DNA of 64,000 bases from Hyposmocoma kahamanoa (Eukaryota > Arthropoda > Insecta > Lepidoptera > Cosmopterigidae). The notes beneath the pieces are model-generated. The model saw only the letters and a list, made by a program, of their open reading frames with translations, ran no database searches and was not told the origin of the DNA. Numbering within the stretch: the first letter of the stretch is position 1; every line of letters begins with the position of its first letter. The stretch covers positions 4,716,060 through 4,780,059 of the forward strand of contig NW_020653855.1 of NCBI RefSeq assembly GCF_003589595.1, in the 5' to 3' direction. Shown here one piece after another: positions 63,378 through 64,000 of this stretch. The translations under genes were made by a program, and so were the position numbers.

Positions 63378-63473
63378 TTATATTAGTGTGCCCCAATCTG
63401 ACGTGACGGCTTGTGTTGTGTGTATAAAACTCATACCACCACGACACGACATGTCAGACAAATGTAAATCCAG

Positions 63474-63699
63474 CTAAGTTTTGTACAAGACATGGTACAA
63501 TAGAATAGAACAAAAGAGACATGAAATAACAGAGGCATGAATTGTATATTAATTGTTATAATAAATATGAAATATACATTACTGTATAATTAATTTTATA
63601 TAACATATTTATAAATACATTATAAATGGTAATGTTGACTGCTTTGACTTGCTGGGTGAGGATTTATTTCACTTAGTCATCTACTGAACTGTAGCCTTT
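63474..63699. other. No gene recognised
   Basis: AT-rich; no shared repeat found. Confidence 0.4.
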
Positions 63700-63913
63700 A
63701 TAATGTAGTTCAATTTACAATAATTACGTCATAACTAACATAAAAAGACACAACTACTGTAAATTGTGCAATCTGGATCTAGTTCTACAATATTTAGTAG
63801 CAGTAGAGCTCTGTATAGTATATATATAGTATTTCTGCCGCCAATCAGTAATGGACCATTAACGCGTTCCAATTTTGAAGGGTTAGGGTGCTGGTGAAAT
63901 TACAGGCACATAT
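63700..63913 (+). repeat. RB repeat with 5' extension, 3' end lost
   Basis: TCAATTTACAATAATTACG and ACATAAAAAGACACAACTAC match the extension at 51.17 kb; RB proper follows from TAGTAGCAGTAGAGCTC to GTGAAATTACAGGCACAT, where it passes abruptly into T5. Confidence 0.65.
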
Positions 63914-64000
63914 TCCACCTCTAAGAGCGGCAAACTAGGGCATGGATCCGGTTTCGCGCACTTTCCAGTAACCACGTAAAAACTTTGCAAATAGACGTAA
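63914..64000 (+). repeat. T5 fragment, cut by window edge
   Basis: ATTCCACCTCTAAGAGCGG, GGCAAACTAGGGCATGG and AAAACTTTGCAAATAGACG are T5 blocks with a deletion between; the right end is outside the window. Confidence 0.55.

Larger units (their letters stand above)
61454..63473. mobile_element. T7 MITE interrupted by L-gamma
   Basis: Left end AGCCGGATTTACATTTTTC with GACGTGTCGTGTCGTG; right end the inverse of AGCTGGATTTACATTTGTC with GACATGTCGTGTCGTG. Taking TAA as a 3-bp target duplication, the element runs about 61455-63472. Only about 180 bp belong to T7; the middle is L-gamma. PIF/Harbinger-type by terminus and TAA target (inferred). Confidence 0.65.

Overview
The window reads as intergenic or intronic DNA from an AT-rich insect genome, most likely a moth or butterfly. 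I base this on recognising several interspersed repeats and retrotransposon 3' ends that are common in Lepidoptera; that is knowledge-based inference, not a database result. I found no convincing host protein-coding gene, rRNA gene, free-standing tRNA gene or CRISPR array in 64 kb. Nearly every stretch with coding character belongs to a non-LTR retrotransposon (LINE), and much of the rest is SINEs, short non-autonomous DNA transposons (MITEs) and older unclassified repeats.

Autonomous-type elements: L-beta (about 31.1-35.4 kb, minus strand) is the best preserved. It has an open ORF1 and an open 952-residue endonuclease/reverse transcriptase ORF2 joined by a TAATG stop-start overlap. L-alpha (23.8-27.3 kb, minus) keeps endonuclease and reverse transcriptase in one frame broken by a single TGA, with a frameshift near the C terminus and a possible 8-bp target duplication. 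L-gamma (61.5-63.4 kb, minus) is a 5'-truncated, frameshifted reverse transcriptase inserted in a MITE. Other LINE relics are L-delta fragments (12.9, 15.4, 35.5, 45.4 and 55.7-56.7 kb), L-epsilon (40.0-41.2 kb), an R1-type GC-rich relic (13.7-14.5 kb), many RTE-type 3' fragments and several C-terminal tails.

Non-autonomous families, with names used only here: T1, a MITE of about 286 bp with CATTGACTTAC termini and 8-bp target duplications (four copies); T2, a MITE of about 490 bp with CATCGAG termini and 8-bp duplications; T3, GGGTCGTATTC termini at TTA; T4, about 606 bp with CCGCTCACGCG termini at TTAA; T5 and T6, two families sharing AACCGACTTCAAAA-like ends; T7, GCCGGATTTACAT termini at TAA; S1 and S2, tRNA-derived SINEs with B boxes; RB, a dispersed repeat of about 330 bp with at least 15 copies; R3 and R4, old repeats of unknown type.

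Layout: 0-14.5 kb is dense nested SINEs, MITEs and RTE/R1 relics. 14.5-23.6 kb is sparser, with T1, T3, T6, a foldback and LINE tails. 23.8-35.9 kb holds the two large LINEs with T2 and RTE between them. 36-48 kb is the sparsest part. 48-64 kb is again densely nested. The elements do not form a pathway; their relationship is insertional. Nesting gives a relative chronology (for example RB, then T2, then T4 at 0.8-2.0 kb) and, in several places, an internal empty-site control. I did not find a previously undescribed multi-gene system. The most informative features are the stop-start coupled bicistronic LINE, the T1 family with its target duplications, and the nested insertions that define element ends to the base.
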